Made by a program: the position numbers and the translations under genes. A stretch of DNA of 64,000 nucleotides. Origin: Desulfatitalea sp. BRH_c12. GTDB taxonomy: Bacteria > Desulfobacterota > Desulfobacteria > Desulfobacterales > Desulfosarcinaceae. The stretch spans positions 62,001 through 126,000 of the forward strand of contig LADR01000023.1 in NCBI GenBank assembly GCA_000961655.1. Direction: 5' to 3'. Shown here one piece after another: positions 55,044-64,000 of the stretch (position 1 is its first letter; the number at the start of each line of letters is the position of its first letter). The notes below the pieces were generated by a model that did no database searches, was not told the DNA's origin, and worked only from the letters and a program-made list of their open reading frames with translations.

Positions 55044-56108
55044 TTATCCCTGTTTGTAGGATATCCAGCGGATCGATGATTGCTGTTCGGTGTGTAGCCC
55101 CTCTTCGCCATACAATTGTCGAGTCGCATCGATCACCGTTTCGACAGCAGGACCCCGCATGCAGGCTTCGGTGCCGTTCGGGCATTTAACCGATCCATGA
55201 GGCCGGCAAGGCTTACAATCCAGATTTCTTTGCTCGACCACGATGGCCCTGTTTTGCCATGGGCCATATCCATAATCAGGAGAAGTGGCGCAAAAAATTG
55301 CCACTGTTGGGATCTTCAGCGCTGAGGCCATATGCAAAGACATGCTGTCGTTGCAAACGACCAGACGAGAATGTTGAATAATATAAATAGCTTCCGAAAT
55401 TCTGGTCCGACCTGTCAGATCGATAACCGGCAGGTCGGCTGCGACCTGAGCGGATACGTGCTGATCGGATTGCGCACCGAGCAATACAACACCAATCCCC
55501 TGGCTCAATAGATCTTTGGCCACTGTTTGAAACCCTTCCCAATGCCACATTTTAGTCTTCCACGCACTGCCGGGCACCAGGACGGCATATGACCTCGAGG
55601 GTGGCAGGCAAACGCGCACATCGCTGCTGATATCATGTAAAGGCGGAACAAACAGCCTCATTTGCATCGAAGCAGGATTGGGCGCGATCTCCCCAGTCAT
55701 AATGGACATGTTGCGAACAACATCATGCTGTTGGAGATTCCGTTCTCTGACTTGGTGGTAGAGAAAACGGCCTTTTGCATCGGAGCACCCGATGCGCAAC
55801 GGAATCCGGGCCAGCCAAAGCAGCATCGATGTCCGGTAGGAGCGATGAAGAGAGTAGGCTTTGTCAAAGTTCATGAATTTGAGCTTGCGGCTCATCCGCA
55901 GCAATCCCAGGAGCCCGGATTCATTCTTGCGTTTATCAAAAGTGATTAACCCGGTGAGAAGAGGGTCCCGTCTAACTAGATCTGCCGACAAAGGGGTGGT
56001 CATCATCCACAACTCGGCATCCGGATAAATATCCTTTATCGCGGCGATAACTGGTGTCGACAAGATCGTGTCGCCAAGGAAACTTGTTTGCACTAATAAA
56101 ATTTTCAT
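55044..56108 (-). CDS. waaF: Heptosyltransferase II (WaaF-like, GT9)
   Basis: A 354-residue GT9 enzyme. The start is MKILLVQTSFLGDTILSTPV. VPGSAWKTKMWHWEGF at about 175-190 and VCNDSMSLHMASALKIP at about 250-266 followed by FCATSPDYGYGPW match WaaF. A Cys-containing C-terminal loop is present. It transfers the second heptose in the inner core. It overlaps the upstream GT4 gene (ATGA) and precedes a kinase. Confidence 0.9.
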   Translation of the reverse strand: MKILLVQTSFLGDTILSTPVIAAIKDIYPDAELWMMTTPLSADLVRRDPLLTGLITFDKRKNESGLLGLLRMSRKLKFMNFDKAYSLHRSYRTSMLLWLARIPLRIGCSDAKGRFLYHQVRERNLQQHDVVRNMSIMTGEIAPNPASMQMRLFVPPLHDISSDVRVCLPPSRSYAVLVPGSAWKTKMWHWEGFQTVAKDLLSQGIGVVLLGAQSDQHVSAQVAADLPVIDLTGRTRISEAIYIIQHSRLVVCNDSMSLHMASALKIPTVAIFCATSPDYGYGPWQNRAIVVEQRNLDCKPCRPHGSVKCPNGTEACMRGPAVETVIDATRQLYGEEGLHTEQQSSIRWISYKQG

Positions 56109-57208
56109 GTCATTTTTAAAATGGGCTCGAGGCAGTTTTTGTAAACATCAAGCGTTTGGGCGATGGTCTTATCAAGGCGAAAGCAGGTGTCGATTCGTAT
56201 TCGCGCATTTCGCCCCATTGCATTCCGCCGGGCAGGGTCATGATACAGCGCCAAAATCGCTTCTGCGATTTGTTTGGCATCACCGGCCTTGACCACCAGT
56301 CCGCTGACGCCGTCTTCGATCAATTCATGAGACCCCCCTGCATCGGTGACAATTGGGGGTACACCATAAGCCATTGCTTCAATAACAACTTTCGGTAAGC
56401 CCTCACGCTTCAAGGCCGGCAGCACAGTGACGGAGCAAGCTGCTTGCAGCGCCGGTGCATCGGTGCGGTAGCCGGTCAGGTGGATCCGTTGGGCATTGGA
56501 ATTTTTCCGGATCAATCTGTGCAAAGCCGGTGCATTCATTTCACCGATCAAGAGCAGATGGACCGGCAGATCCTTCGGAAGGTACTGCATTGCATCCACT
56601 AGGACATGTATGCCCTTGTGGGGACGGTATCTTCCCGTGCATCCTACGACAAAAGCATCTTTCGGAACCCCAAAACTATTCAAGTTTCCCGGTGTTTGTG
56701 TGTACCAAGTGAGATCATGGCCCTTGTAAACGGTTATTGGCTTTTCAGCTGGAAAGCGAAGCCAAAGCCACTTCATTTTTAAAAAATAATCTCTGACCGC
56801 TTCGGAAACACATATGATCCGATCGACTCTAGGATGAAGATAGGTCATCCAGGAGCCTGGGTCGAAGAAACCCACATTGGCTACGGTTCCGCGATATGCA
56901 ATAATTTTTACCGGCAATTTTTTTGCCGCCAGTATTCCGTTCGAAACCGCTCGATTGTTGAACAGATGAAGGACGTCGAATTTTTGTTCCTCGATAAAAC
57001 GCCTGATAAAGCGGATGCTACTTAAATCTATACGGCTACTGAGCTTCAGATGGGTCACGGGTACCCCTGCTTCTGAAAATCTTTTAAAATGAGGAGAGGA
57101 TTCAGGGCAAAGAACCTGGATTTCGACCCCTCTTTTCTTAAGGCCTATGATTGTTTCCGCTTCCGGACGGTCGCTGTGATTGGTAATGCAAAGAACGCGC
57201 ATGCTCAT
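56105..57208 (-). CDS. Glycosyltransferase family 4
   Basis: A 367-residue GT-B protein. RVLCITNHSDRPEAET forms the acceptor N-terminus, VVGCTGRYRPHKGIHVLVDAM the donor-domain start, and LPALKREGLPKVVIEAMAYGVPPIV at about 268-292 the EX7E region. The first gene of a four-gene run (GT4, waaF, kinase, kinase) on the - strand, overlapping waaF by 4 bases. It probably adds an outer-core sugar; identity unknown. Confidence 0.9.
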   Translation of the reverse strand: MSMRVLCITNHSDRPEAETIIGLKKRGVEIQVLCPESSPHFKRFSEAGVPVTHLKLSSRIDLSSIRFIRRFIEEQKFDVLHLFNNRAVSNGILAAKKLPVKIIAYRGTVANVGFFDPGSWMTYLHPRVDRIICVSEAVRDYFLKMKWLWLRFPAEKPITVYKGHDLTWYTQTPGNLNSFGVPKDAFVVGCTGRYRPHKGIHVLVDAMQYLPKDLPVHLLLIGEMNAPALHRLIRKNSNAQRIHLTGYRTDAPALQAACSVTVLPALKREGLPKVVIEAMAYGVPPIVTDAGGSHELIEDGVSGLVVKAGDAKQIAEAILALYHDPARRNAMGRNARIRIDTCFRLDKTIAQTLDVYKNCLEPILKMT

Positions 57209-57372
57209 TTTTTTATCTCAAGGACTTGCGGTTATAAGAAGTATCGCCGATACTCGTTAACGCCACTAAACGAAAAGGTATTTACAATAGGTATAGCTTT
57301 TTATAAAGAAAAACCTCGTCTTGGATTACCTAAAAAATGTTTTTCTGGATTGAGCAGGGGACTCACAAGCAG

Positions 57373-58182
57373 ATGGGCAAAAAACCAACGCTTTCAGCAG
57401 CGGTCATTACCTACAATGAGGAAAAAAATATTCAGGCATGTCTGGATTCGGTCAGCGATTTTGTGGATGAAATCATCGTGCTGGATTCGTTCAGCACAGA
57501 TGCCACTGAAAGTATCTGCCGCGCAAATCCCAAGGTCAGGTTTTCACAACATCCATTTAACGGGCATATCGAGCAGAAGAACAGGGCACTTGAAAAATGC
57601 TCATCCGAGTGGATTTTGTGCCTCGATGCGGATGAGCGAGTCACTGCCGGACTGCGTACCTCGATTGAAGGTTTTTTAGAACGCAACCCAAACATTGCCG
57701 GCATAAAGTTTCCGCGATTGACCTATCATATGCATCGCTTCATTCGTCATGGCGGCTGGTACCCCAATGCACGCTACCGACTGGTGCGCAAAGGCATGGC
57801 CAAATGGGGCGGCGAAAATCCACATGACAAACTGCTCCTGAAAGGAAAGGGCGGAAAAATAAGTGGCGACTTGCTGCACCTAACCGCCAGGGATTTGTCG
57901 CATCAAGTGGATACAATTAATAAATTTTCAAGTATCGCTGCCCTGATGCGTTATAACAAAGGTAAACGCTTTCACCTGTGGCGGCTACTCCTTAAACCGG
58001 TCTCCAAATTTTTGGAAATTTATATGGTCAAAGCCGGCTTTCTCGATGGCTTACAGGGGTTCATTATCGCGATCAGTTCATCATATTCATCTTTTCTTAA
58101 AGAAGCCAAACTCTTCGAACTGGATGTGCTGGACACCGAAAAGCCCAGCAATCTTTCATCGCTCTATCAAAAAAAAACATAG
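57373..58182 (+). CDS. Glycosyltransferase family 2 (WaaE-like)
   Basis: A 269-residue GT-A enzyme. LSAAVITYNEEKNIQACLDSV and DEIIVLDSFSTDAT cover residues 7-45, and the DXD-like metal site LCLDADERV is at about 77-85. EQKNRALE and the following GGWYPNARYRLVRKG stretch match WaaE/KdtX-type beta-glucosyltransferases that modify heptose I. The frame is open to 57337; the ATG at 57373 is closer to the family start. It reads toward an acyltransferase gene. Confidence 0.87.
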   Translation: MGKKPTLSAAVITYNEEKNIQACLDSVSDFVDEIIVLDSFSTDATESICRANPKVRFSQHPFNGHIEQKNRALEKCSSEWILCLDADERVTAGLRTSIEGFLERNPNIAGIKFPRLTYHMHRFIRHGGWYPNARYRLVRKGMAKWGGENPHDKLLLKGKGGKISGDLLHLTARDLSHQVDTINKFSSIAALMRYNKGKRFHLWRLLLKPVSKFLEIYMVKAGFLDGLQGFIIAISSSYSSFLKEAKLFELDVLDTEKPSNLSSLYQKKT

Positions 58183-58273
58183 GGCATTTATCGAATTGAA
58201 TTATGAGTCTAACATTTGAGACCTTTCTGCTCGCATTTAAAATTATGTATGATTGTTGTGCAAGGATTTAAAA

Positions 58274-59161
58274 ATGATAGTGTGGTTACTTACCAAACTG
58301 ATTTATGTAGCCTTTTATCTGCTGGGCCGGATACCGCGCTCCTTGGCATTCACACTTGCCAGAATATTGGGGACCCTTTGGTTCCTGATTGATCGACCAC
58401 ATCGCCAGGTGGTTTTGGGCAACCTGTCGCGGGCTTTTGGCACCGGGAAGACATTGATCGAGCGAAAGCGAATAGCCCGCGAGGTTTTTACCAATATTGC
58501 CCGGATCCCTTTTGATATCGGCTGGTCTCTGAGGTTGAGCGTCGATGATTTCATGCAACACTGCAGCTTCAGCGGTATAGACCATGTTCGCAAAGCGCAT
58601 GGAAAGGGCAAAGGGGTGTTGATTTTGACACTTCATATGGGGAATTGGGAATTTTTGCCGGTAAGTTTCATCTCCAAGGGACTCAATGTCAGTCTGGTTT
58701 ACCGACCACTTGATTTTAAACCCGCCGACGAGTTCTTCTACAATTATCGACGTCGTTTCGGTGGCAATCCGATTCCTAAAAAGAAATCGATGCGCAAAAT
58801 TCTCGCTGCTTTAAAACGTCAAGAGTGCGTAGGGATACTACTGGATCAGGATTCCGGCTTGAATGCTGGTGTTTTTGCTGACTTTTTTGGCCATCCCGCC
58901 TGCACGAACAAGGGGTTGGCCCTGGTGGCCCAAAAGACAGGGGCCCCAGTGCTTCCAGTCTATATTATCAGTCGTGGAGAGCGGTTTGAAGTGGTTGTGG
59001 GCCACGAAATAGTTCAGATTGCGTCCGATCGGAAGGATAAGGATGTCGTGTCCAATACACAGACATACAACAATGTTTTGGAATCGATTATCCGCCAATA
59101 TCCAGAACAATGGTTATGGGTTCACAAGCGCTGGAAAACACGAGAAAAAATCGGCGATTGA
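58274..59161 (+). CDS. Lipid A biosynthesis acyltransferase (LpxL/HtrB family)
   Basis: A 295-residue LPLAT-superfamily late acyltransferase. One N-terminal membrane helix is followed by the catalytic HX4E box HMGNWE at about residue 122. A second block has VGILLDQDSGLNAGVFADFFG near 189-209, and ALVAQKTGAPVLPVYI follows. AAGGA before the ATG at 58274 fixes the start. It adds a secondary acyl chain to Kdo-lipid A; the position (LpxL or LpxM role) is unknown. Confidence 0.9.
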   Translation: MIVWLLTKLIYVAFYLLGRIPRSLAFTLARILGTLWFLIDRPHRQVVLGNLSRAFGTGKTLIERKRIAREVFTNIARIPFDIGWSLRLSVDDFMQHCSFSGIDHVRKAHGKGKGVLILTLHMGNWEFLPVSFISKGLNVSLVYRPLDFKPADEFFYNYRRRFGGNPIPKKKSMRKILAALKRQECVGILLDQDSGLNAGVFADFFGHPACTNKGLALVAQKTGAPVLPVYIISRGERFEVVVGHEIVQIASDRKDKDVVSNTQTYNNVLESIIRQYPEQWLWVHKRWKTREKIGD

Positions 59162-59190
59162 CCTCACTGTGACAGGCGTGCCTTGGCACA

Positions 59191-60291
59191 TCAACGATTC
59201 AGCACCTCTTCACACAGGAAGGATTCTAATTTGCGGAGTTGTTTTGTATGGTCAAACATTTCGCGGACGCGCAACTGGCCTGCCAGTCCCATACGCGCTC
59301 TCAATTCAGTATCTTTCGCCAGTTGCATGATTTTTTCCGCGAAGTTCTCAATGTTTTCAGGCGGGACCAGAAAACCGGTGGTATTATGTGCGATGACCTC
59401 CCGATTGCTGGACACGTCGAAGGCCACGACGGGCAGACCGGTCGCCATGGCTTCGGCTGAGGCGTAACCAAAACCTTCCCACTTGGAGGGCAAAACAAAG
59501 ATATCGAGCCGCCGCATGAAATCTTCTATATTAGCTATGAAACCGAGTAATTGGACGGTATCGGTCAATCCCAAGGACTGGATCTGTTTCTGCAGATTCG
59601 GCCGCTGACTGCCCTCGCCGGCGATCAATAACTTGAAGTTCAGGTGATTCGATTTCAGCCTGTATGCGATCGCGAAAAGATGGCTATGCCCTTTTTCTGC
59701 CTCCAGTCGGCCTGCTGTACCAATGACTATCGTTTTGTTTTCGGTGTTATGTATGGCTTTCAGGTAAGGGGCATGAAAACGAGATAGGTCTATTCCATTG
59801 TAAATTGTTCGGGTCCTTGCAGAAGCCTGTGGCACAACGAGATGCCGGAAGAGTTCCTGAGCCGTCGCCTCGGAGTTGACCAGAAAATGTGTGATCATAC
59901 GGCCGTATAGGAAACGGTTCAACGCGGAGTTTTTGACAGGTACGGGCAACCCCCTGCGATATATGATGGCAGGTACCCCTGCCATTTTGGCCGATAACGC
60001 CCCCATCTTCACATCTGCCGAGCCGTTGAATACGATAGTTTGGGTTTTTTCAGAACGAAACAGCGTAACGAGTTTGTGAAGTTTCAGTGGGTTTAAAAAA
60101 CTCGGATTGGAAACAGCCATTGGAACCGTATCCATGGGTGTGCCGGTCAATCGTTTGTGCAGTTCGCCGCCCGGATGGACGACGAACTGCACGCGATGCC
60201 CTCGGGATGCAAGGTACGAGGCGGCCTCGAGATGCCACTTTTCACCGCCTCCCCAGAACCGCGTGGTGTTGAAAAAACAGATTCGGACCAT
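59191..60291 (-). CDS. Glycosyltransferase family 4
   Basis: A 366-residue GT-B protein. ICFFNTTRFWGGGEKWHLEAA is the acceptor loop, VIGTAGRLEAEKGHSHLF the donor-domain start, and LPSKWEGFGYASAEAMATGLPV at about 270-291 the EX7E motif. It follows msbA on the - strand, 62 bases downstream. It resembles core-sugar transferases of WaaG type; donor unknown. Confidence 0.9.
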   Translation of the reverse strand: MVRICFFNTTRFWGGGEKWHLEAASYLASRGHRVQFVVHPGGELHKRLTGTPMDTVPMAVSNPSFLNPLKLHKLVTLFRSEKTQTIVFNGSADVKMGALSAKMAGVPAIIYRRGLPVPVKNSALNRFLYGRMITHFLVNSEATAQELFRHLVVPQASARTRTIYNGIDLSRFHAPYLKAIHNTENKTIVIGTAGRLEAEKGHSHLFAIAYRLKSNHLNFKLLIAGEGSQRPNLQKQIQSLGLTDTVQLLGFIANIEDFMRRLDIFVLPSKWEGFGYASAEAMATGLPVVAFDVSSNREVIAHNTTGFLVPPENIENFAEKIMQLAKDTELRARMGLAGQLRVREMFDHTKQLRKLESFLCEEVLNR

Positions 60292-60353
60292 TTCGTGTGT
60301 CCCTCTGGGGTACCATCACAGGAATGTCGCTCGCTGTCGTCGACAACGTCGAA

Positions 60354-62129
60354 TTAGTTTTGAGGGCCGTATTGCATTTCATAAAGTTTGGTGTATTCGC
60401 CCATGTTGCCCATGAGTTCTGCATGTGTACCGATTTCCACAATATGGCCGTCCACTACCACGGCAATCAGGTCCGCTTTGGCAATGGTCGATAGTCTGTG
60501 CGCGATGACGAGGGTAGTGCGCCCGCGCATCAGGTTCTCCAGAGCCTTCTGAACCACGCCCTCCGCTTCCGAGTCCAGTGCCGAAGTGGCTTCGTCCAAG
60601 ATTAGGATCGGGGCGTCCTTGAGCAGCGCGCGTGCAATACAGAGTCGTTGTTTTTCCCCGCCCGACAAGCGGCCGCCTAATTCTCCAATAATCGTTTCAT
60701 AACCTTTGGGAAAGCGCTCTATAAAGTCGTGAGCGTAAGCTGCTCGGGCAGCTGAACGGACCGCTTCTTCAGAAGCTTCGGGATTGCCGTACAAAATATT
60801 ATCCCGCACAGTTTCATTGAACAGAATTGGATCTTGCGTAACAATAGCGATCTGTTTACGCAGATCGTCCACTTTAAACTCGCGGATATCATAGCCGTCA
60901 AGACAAATCGATCCGCTGGTGACATCGAAAAAGCGCGGAATTAAATTGGCGATGGTGCTTTTTCCACCACCGCTCATGCCGACCAGCGCCACCACACTGC
61001 CGCCTTTTAAATCAAGGTTAATTCCCTTCAAAACCGGTTTATCACCGTAATTGAAGTGAACATTCTTGAGGTGTATTGCATGCGTGCCATTCGGAACAGT
61101 GCGCGGATTTTCCGGGTCGCGGATATCGGATTTGGTTTCGATAACATCGAAAATGCGATCGGTCGCGGCCAAACCCTGTTGAAGGGTGTTGTTCAGATGG
61201 CTCAGTTTTTTGACTGGATCGTATAATAAAATGACGCAGCTCAAGAAGCTCAGAAATTCACCGGGCGTCGTTTCCCCCTGCAGAACTTCCCATCCGCCGA
61301 ACCAAATGACAAAGGCAATGCCGATGCCGGCGAATATTTCCATCAAAGGCGAAGTGATGGCCCGTATCCGGACGCTTTTGACCTCCATCTTGAACAGGTC
61401 CTGCGTTTTGTTGAAAAAGCGCTTTTTTTCATGCTCTTCCATGCCGAAAGCCTTGACTATTTTGGTTCCCGCCAAGGTTTCATGCAAAAAAGCGGTGATT
61501 TCAGCGATGGCCTCCTGACACTTTTTGCTGATTTTGCGAACGCGACGGCCCAGCTTGAATATGGGAAAAAAAGCGATCGGCAGCACGATGAACGCAAGTA
61601 TTGCCATGCGCCAATTCAGGTACAGGATAACCGTGGTCAATCCAATGATAGTGGACGTATCCCGCAAAACGCCGGATACAGCAGTGGAGACCATGTTCTT
61701 GAGCATGTTGACATCATTGGTGATTCGGGACATGAGCACACCGGTGCGCTCTTTCTGGAAAAACGCGATGGGCAGATCCTGGATGCGATCGTAGAGTTGG
61801 TTGCGCAACTGGCGGATGATATCCTCACCGACGTAGCTCATAAAATACTGCTGTCCGTATTGGCCGAACCCTTTCACCGCAAAGACGATCAAGATGGCCA
61901 GTGGCAGCATCACTAGGCCGGTTGCATTTTTATCCACAAAAATTTCGTCGATGACCGGTTTGATCAGATATCCCATGGCCGTGGTGGCCAGGGAAATCAT
62001 CAGGCTGCAGGCACCAGCCAGAATCAGGCGGCCCATGTTTTTTTTGATCAATGCAAGGACCTGGCGATGGCGGTCTTTCAATTTCCAGTGGGGGAACACT
62101 TTCACGCGGGTTCTTCCTTTCAAGTTCAA
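60354..62129 (-). CDS. msbA: Lipid A flippase MsbA
   Basis: A 591-residue half-size ABC exporter. Six membrane helices span about residues 30-320 (ending with a PVKKLSHLNN loop). The nucleotide-binding domain has Walker A GMSGGGKST near 390, the signature LSGGEKQRL near 495, Walker B ILILDEATSALD near 518 and an H-loop AHRLST. It flips lipid A-core to the periplasmic face of the inner membrane, where LptFG takes over. Its place in the LPS cluster favours MsbA over a multidrug exporter. Confidence 0.92.
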   Translation of the reverse strand: MNLKGRTRVKVFPHWKLKDRHRQVLALIKKNMGRLILAGACSLMISLATTAMGYLIKPVIDEIFVDKNATGLVMLPLAILIVFAVKGFGQYGQQYFMSYVGEDIIRQLRNQLYDRIQDLPIAFFQKERTGVLMSRITNDVNMLKNMVSTAVSGVLRDTSTIIGLTTVILYLNWRMAILAFIVLPIAFFPIFKLGRRVRKISKKCQEAIAEITAFLHETLAGTKIVKAFGMEEHEKKRFFNKTQDLFKMEVKSVRIRAITSPLMEIFAGIGIAFVIWFGGWEVLQGETTPGEFLSFLSCVILLYDPVKKLSHLNNTLQQGLAATDRIFDVIETKSDIRDPENPRTVPNGTHAIHLKNVHFNYGDKPVLKGINLDLKGGSVVALVGMSGGGKSTIANLIPRFFDVTSGSICLDGYDIREFKVDDLRKQIAIVTQDPILFNETVRDNILYGNPEASEEAVRSAARAAYAHDFIERFPKGYETIIGELGGRLSGGEKQRLCIARALLKDAPILILDEATSALDSEAEGVVQKALENLMRGRTTLVIAHRLSTIAKADLIAVVVDGHIVEIGTHAELMGNMGEYTKLYEMQYGPQN

Positions 62130-62263
62130 ACGCTTCTATAATCAATCGGCCTGTATTTATCCCATGCCGGAAGGTTTGTAAACGGATCTATGATCTGTTG
62201 CAGACCGGCAATTCCAGCACTTGGATACATCGGACCGCATATCTTTAGGGCGATACGAAGTTA

Positions 62264-63301
<1,038 letters not shown>

Positions 63302-63311
63302 AGGAGCTACG

Positions 63312-63875
63312 ATGTTCTTGGAAATATGGCAGAACCATCTGGATTGCTTCCATCGGCTGCCGGTTCTGGCCGATGACATCGAAAAGGCCGGCGCCTGCCT
63401 GGGCCGGGTCATTGCGGGTGGCAATAAAATAGTGATCTGCGGCAATGGCGGTTCGGCCGCCGATGCCCAGCATTTCGCCGCCGAGCTGATCGGCCGTTTC
63501 GAGCAGGAACGCTCCGCTTGGCCAGCGGTTGCCCTGACCACTGACACGTCTATTCTTACAGCCGTGGGCAATGATTATGGCTTTGCCGATGTATTCGCTC
63601 GCCAGGTGCAGGGACTGGGACGTAAAGGCGATGCCTTGATCGGCATATCCACTTCCGGCAATTCGGAGAACGTGTTGCGCGCCGTAACCGCTGCCAAAGC
63701 CCAGGGTATGCAGACAGTGGCATTGCTGGGCAAGGACGGCGGCGCTTTGAAGGGTGCTGTGGACAATGCCATTGTGATCTCCGATACGAACACGGCCAGG
63801 ATACAGGAGACGCACCTTTTTATCCTGCATTTCTGGGCTTTGATGATCGAACAAAGCAACGCCCTGAAAGCGTGA
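63312..63875 (+). CDS. gmhA: Phosphoheptose isomerase GmhA
   Basis: A 187-residue SIS-domain enzyme converting sedoheptulose 7-phosphate to heptose 7-phosphate, the first step to ADP-heptose. GNGGSAADAQHFAAEL at about 43-58, LTTDTSILTAVGND and GISTSGNSENVL are diagnostic. A strong AAAGGAG five bases before the ATG at 63312 sets the start. It precedes hldE, the next enzyme in the pathway. Confidence 0.95.
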   Translation: MFLEIWQNHLDCFHRLPVLADDIEKAGACLGRVIAGGNKIVICGNGGSAADAQHFAAELIGRFEQERSAWPAVALTTDTSILTAVGNDYGFADVFARQVQGLGRKGDALIGISTSGNSENVLRAVTAAKAQGMQTVALLGKDGGALKGAVDNAIVISDTNTARIQETHLFILHFWALMIEQSNALKA

Positions 63876-63943
63876 GCAGCTTTTTGTAAGCAGCCTACAC
63901 ACTTGCCACTTTCAACGCCGGCGAAGCCGGGTTTAGGGATTCC

Positions 63944-64000
63944 ATGCAATCATCGAATTTTTCATTTAACAACGTCCACGTTTTGGTGGTCGGCGATATC
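63944..64000 (+). CDS. hldE: Start of heptose 7-phosphate kinase/adenylyltransferase HldE (cut by window edge)
   Basis: Nineteen codons run into the right edge, ending VHVLVVGDI. This matches the beginning of the PfkB-type kinase domain of HldE/RfaE (VLVVGD-x-MLD). AGGGA precedes the ATG. Position after gmhA agrees. Only the first residues are visible, so whether the adenylyltransferase domain is fused cannot be seen. Confidence 0.7.
   Translation, partial: MQSSNFSFNNVHVLVVGDI

Overview
The window reads as chromosome from a Gram-negative deltaproteobacterium, most likely a member of Desulfobacterota close to Desulfobacterales/Desulfosarcinaceae. This is inferred from gene content and order: an A-adding tRNA nucleotidyltransferase with DHH and CBS domains beside scpA/scpB, a cobamide-remodelling CbiR in the cob operon, a long lpx/bam/lol operon, and a PilC/PilS pair. 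No rRNA, insertion sequence, prophage or CRISPR array was seen.

Bases 1-14200 hold housekeeping genes, mostly on the + strand: a deoxyhypusine-synthase-like protein with agmatinase (polyamines), an NRDE protein (-), a thiolase, an AI-2E/PerM permease, gyrA-gpsA, pgk, a PilZ protein (-), a YhbY RNA-binding protein and several small uncharacterised genes. Bases 14207-18268 (-) form a cobamide late-assembly operon: P-loop kinase, cobU, cobS, cbiR and a U32 peptidase-family gene. A chemoreceptor follows, then about 600 bp of nested palindromic repeats, a tRNA-Val(CAC), scpB/scpA, a decayed trpS remnant and the large tRNA nucleotidyltransferase (-).

Bases 26645-31121 (+) are the most striking part. 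pilC and pilS are followed by a consensus sigma-54 promoter, a c-di-GMP-I (GEMM-I) riboswitch aptamer and a helix that can mask the ribosome binding site of a secreted, Ca-binding-repeat, membrane-anchored surface protein. Transcriptional and second-messenger control appear stacked on one surface protein, next to a kinase of the PilS type.

Bases 31181-44142 (-) are one envelope operon running lysS, a LolC/E-type permease, lolD, bamA (with an extra N-terminal TolB/FlgO-like domain), skp, lpxD, fabZ, lpxA, lpxI, a Gfo/Idh/MocA oxidoreductase, lpxB and a DUF374 acyltransferase. A divergent promoter pair separates it from lptF-lptG (+). Bases 46830-64000 are a lipopolysaccharide core cluster of mixed strands: lpxK, heptosyltransferases, three WaaP/Kdo-kinase-like proteins, an O-antigen ligase, several glycosyltransferases, an LpxL-type acyltransferase, msbA, gmhA and the start of hldE. 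Together the right half makes lipid A and core, moves them across the inner membrane, and inserts proteins and LPS into the outer membrane.
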